Source: Alphaproteobacteria bacterium (GTDB taxonomy: Bacteria > Pseudomonadota > Alphaproteobacteria > CACIAM-22H2). Taken from it: DNA of 7,038 bases. Each line of letters opens with the position of its first letter. Position 1 is the first letter of the stretch. Location: the NCBI GenBank assembly GCA_947500965.1, contig CANMWW010000106.1, positions 1 to 7,038 of the forward strand. Reading direction: 5' to 3'. The notes beneath the pieces are model-generated. The model saw only the letters and a program-made list of their open reading frames with translations. It ran no database searches and was not told the DNA's origin. A program made the position numbers and the translations under genes. Of the stretch, positions 5,635 to 7,038 are shown in pieces.

Positions 5635-7037
5635 GCGCGCGGCCTTTCCGACCGCGGGTCGTGCATGGGCCGCAGGCTGGCGCGCGCGGCGAAGCGCGTG
5701 CCGGCGACCTCGACCTCCCAGCGCGCGCCGAGCAGCTCCGCCTCGCCCTCGCCGGCCTCGACCGGCACGTAGCCGAGGCCGATCGCGGCGCCGAGATGAT
5801 GGCCATAGGCGCCGGAGGTGACGCGGCCGACGATCCGCCCGTCGCGCAGGATCGGCTCGTTGTGGAAGAGCAGCGGCTGCGGGTCGTCGAGCCGGAACTG
5901 CAGCATCCGGCGGCGAAGGCCCTGCGCGGCGCGCTCGAGCACCGCCGCGCGGCCGACGAAGTCGCCGAAGCGCCCCGCCTGCTTGCCCGTCTTCACGGCG
6001 AAGCCGAGCCCGGCCTCCAGCACGTGGTCCTCGCAGCTGATGTCGTGGCCGTGGTGGCGATAGGCCTTCTCGATGCGGCAGCTGTCGAGGACATGCATGC
6101 CGCAGAGCCGCATCCCCATCGCATCGCCGCGCGCGGCGACCACGTCGAAGACGTGCCGCGCCATGTCCGATGGCACGTAGAGCTCCCAGCCGAGCTCGCC
6201 CACGTAGGTGATGCGATGCGCGCGCGCCATCGCCATGCCGACCTCGATCGTCCGCGCCGTGCCGAAGGGGAAGGCCGCGTTCGACAGGTCGGCGTCCACG
6301 AGCGGCGCCAGCAGCTCGCGCGACCGCGGCCCCATGAGGGCGATGCAGGCCTCCCCCGCCGTGACGTCCGTGGCGACGCAGCGCGCGTCGGCCGGGATAT
6401 GGCGCCTCAGCCAGTTCAGGTCGCGCGGCACGGTCGCGGAACCGGTGACGACGAGGAACTCCGTCTCCGAGAGGCGCGTCACCGTGAGGTCGGCCTCGAT
6501 CCCGCCGCGGCCGTTCAGCCATTGCGTGTAGACGATCCGCCCCGGCTCGACCGCGACGTCGTTGGCGCAGACGCGCTGCAACACCGCCTCGGCGTCCGGG
6601 CCCTCGACGCGGATCTTGCCGAAGGGCGAGAGGTCGAAGAGGCCGACGCCCTCGCGCACCGCGCGATGCTCCTCCGCCGCGTAGCCGAACCAGTTCTGCC
6701 GCTTCCAGGAATAGCGGTACTCGGGCTTCTCGCCGCGCGCCGCGGCATCCGGCGGCAGGAACCAGAAGGCGCGCTCCCAGCCGGCGCTCTCGCCGAAGCA
6801 GGCGCCGCGCGCCTCGAGCCGCTCGTGCAGTGGCGTGTGCCGCACGCCGCGCGCGCTCTCGTAGTGCCGGTGCGGGAAATGATCCGCGTAGAGCAGCCCC
6901 AGCGTCTCGGCCACGCGGTGGAACAGGTAGGTGCGGTTGCCCTGGAAGGGGAACATGCGCCTGATGTCGACGTCTCCGAGGTCGAACGGCGGCTCGCCCG
7001 CCTCCATCCATTCCGACAGCGCCTTGCCCGCGCCGCC
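5631..7037 (-). CDS. FAD-dependent oxidoreductase with GcvT domain (dimethylglycine/sarcosine dehydrogenase-like), C-terminal part, 5' truncated by window edge
   Basis: 468 residues are visible. The frame is open to the window edge and reads GGAGKALSEW before the ATG at 7007, so that Met is internal; family proteins are usually a little over 800 residues, with the FAD (DAO) domain lying outside. The visible order is the end of the FAD domain (1-30, including DLGDVDIRRM), the central FAO_M-type linker (about 31-93, YLFHRVAETLGLLYADHFPHR), the folate-binding aminomethyltransferase domain (about 105-350) and the GcvT C-terminal domain (about 370-460). GcvT marks are YTQWLNGRGGIEADLTVTRL (170-189), YVGELGWELYVPSD (278-291), RIEKAYRHHGHDI (321-333) and EAGLGFAVKTGK (341-352). 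D183 is the likely counterpart of the conserved aspartate in T-proteins. The family oxidatively demethylates N-methyl amino acids and captures the one-carbon unit on tetrahydrofolate. The stop overlaps the hydrolase start by four bases (GTGA), so the two are surely one operon. The exact substrate is open. Confidence 0.93.
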   Translation of the reverse strand, partial: GGAGKALSEWMEAGEPPFDLGDVDIRRMFPFQGNRTYLFHRVAETLGLLYADHFPHRHYESARGVRHTPLHERLEARGACFGESAGWERAFWFLPPDAAARGEKPEYRYSWKRQNWFGYAAEEHRAVREGVGLFDLSPFGKIRVEGPDAEAVLQRVCANDVAVEPGRIVYTQWLNGRGGIEADLTVTRLSETEFLVVTGSATVPRDLNWLRRHIPADARCVATDVTAGEACIALMGPRSRELLAPLVDADLSNAAFPFGTARTIEVGMAMARAHRITYVGELGWELYVPSDMARHVFDVVAARGDAMGMRLCGMHVLDSCRIEKAYRHHGHDISCEDHVLEAGLGFAVKTGKQAGRFGDFVGRAAVLERAAQGLRRRMLQFRLDDPQPLLFHNEPILRDGRIVGRVTSGAYGHHLGAAIGLGYVPVEAGEGEAELLGARWEVEVAGTRFAARASLRPMHDPRSERPRA

Positions 7038-7038
7038 A

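Noticed and set aside
4798..5772. 324-residue plus-strand frame opposite the hydrolase
   Set aside because: Low-complexity Arg/His-rich antisense translation over a gene with a complete catalytic triad.
7005..7007. ATG at 7007 as the start of the GcvT-domain gene
   Set aside because: The frame continues upstream with GGAGKALSEW, a family-typical segment at the end of the FAD domain, so the methionine is internal.
5635..7011. N-terminal extension of the hydrolase giving a 776-residue fusion protein
   Set aside because: The upstream part is the shadow frame of the GcvT-flavoprotein and has no recognisable fold; the GTG at 5634 with its GTGA overlap gives a normal-length esterase.

Overview
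The window is about 7 kb of very GC-rich, almost fully coding bacterial DNA. Third codon positions are strongly G/C, so most spurious frames stay open. TctC (Bug-type) tripartite transporter genes, a PAL-like NHL propeller and two FAD/folate amine-oxidoreductase genes together suggest a soil or host-associated proteobacterium. An alphaproteobacterium of Rhodospirillales/Acetobacteraceae type or a Burkholderiales relative fits best. This is inferred from gene content and cannot be settled from the window.

Plus strand, left part (1-4721). The window opens inside the 3' part of a DAO-family FAD oxidoreductase (stop at 590). A 120-base gap follows, holding a GC palindrome, a perfect TTGACA box and a Shine-Dalgarno. 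Then come four closely spaced genes that look like one operon: an NHL beta-propeller protein resembling peptidyl-alpha-hydroxyglycine alpha-amidating lyase (711-1682), the periplasmic binding protein TctC (1712-2695), the small membrane subunit TctB (2742-3212) and the large membrane subunit TctA (3228-4721). The last three form a complete tripartite tricarboxylate transporter (TTT) in the order C-B-A.

Minus strand, right part (4681-7038). Two genes run towards the transporter. The first, entering from beyond the right edge, is the C-terminal part of a dimethylglycine/sarcosine-dehydrogenase-like flavoprotein with a folate-binding GcvT domain. Its stop overlaps the GTG start of an HSL-family alpha/beta hydrolase (GTGA overlap). 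The hydrolase then overlaps the end of tctA tail to tail by 41 bases.

Reading of the whole: this looks like a catabolic/uptake neighbourhood. A carboxylate importer is paired with a putative lyase-type propeller, an esterase and two oxidoreductases of the kind that act on secondary or tertiary amines and amino acids. The substrate cannot be read from the sequence. The least ordinary element is the PAL-like propeller: it keeps the apparent metal and catalytic residues of the eukaryotic peptide-amidating lyase but has no signal peptide and no monooxygenase partner in view. No RNA genes, CRISPR arrays, insertion sequences or phage genes were seen.
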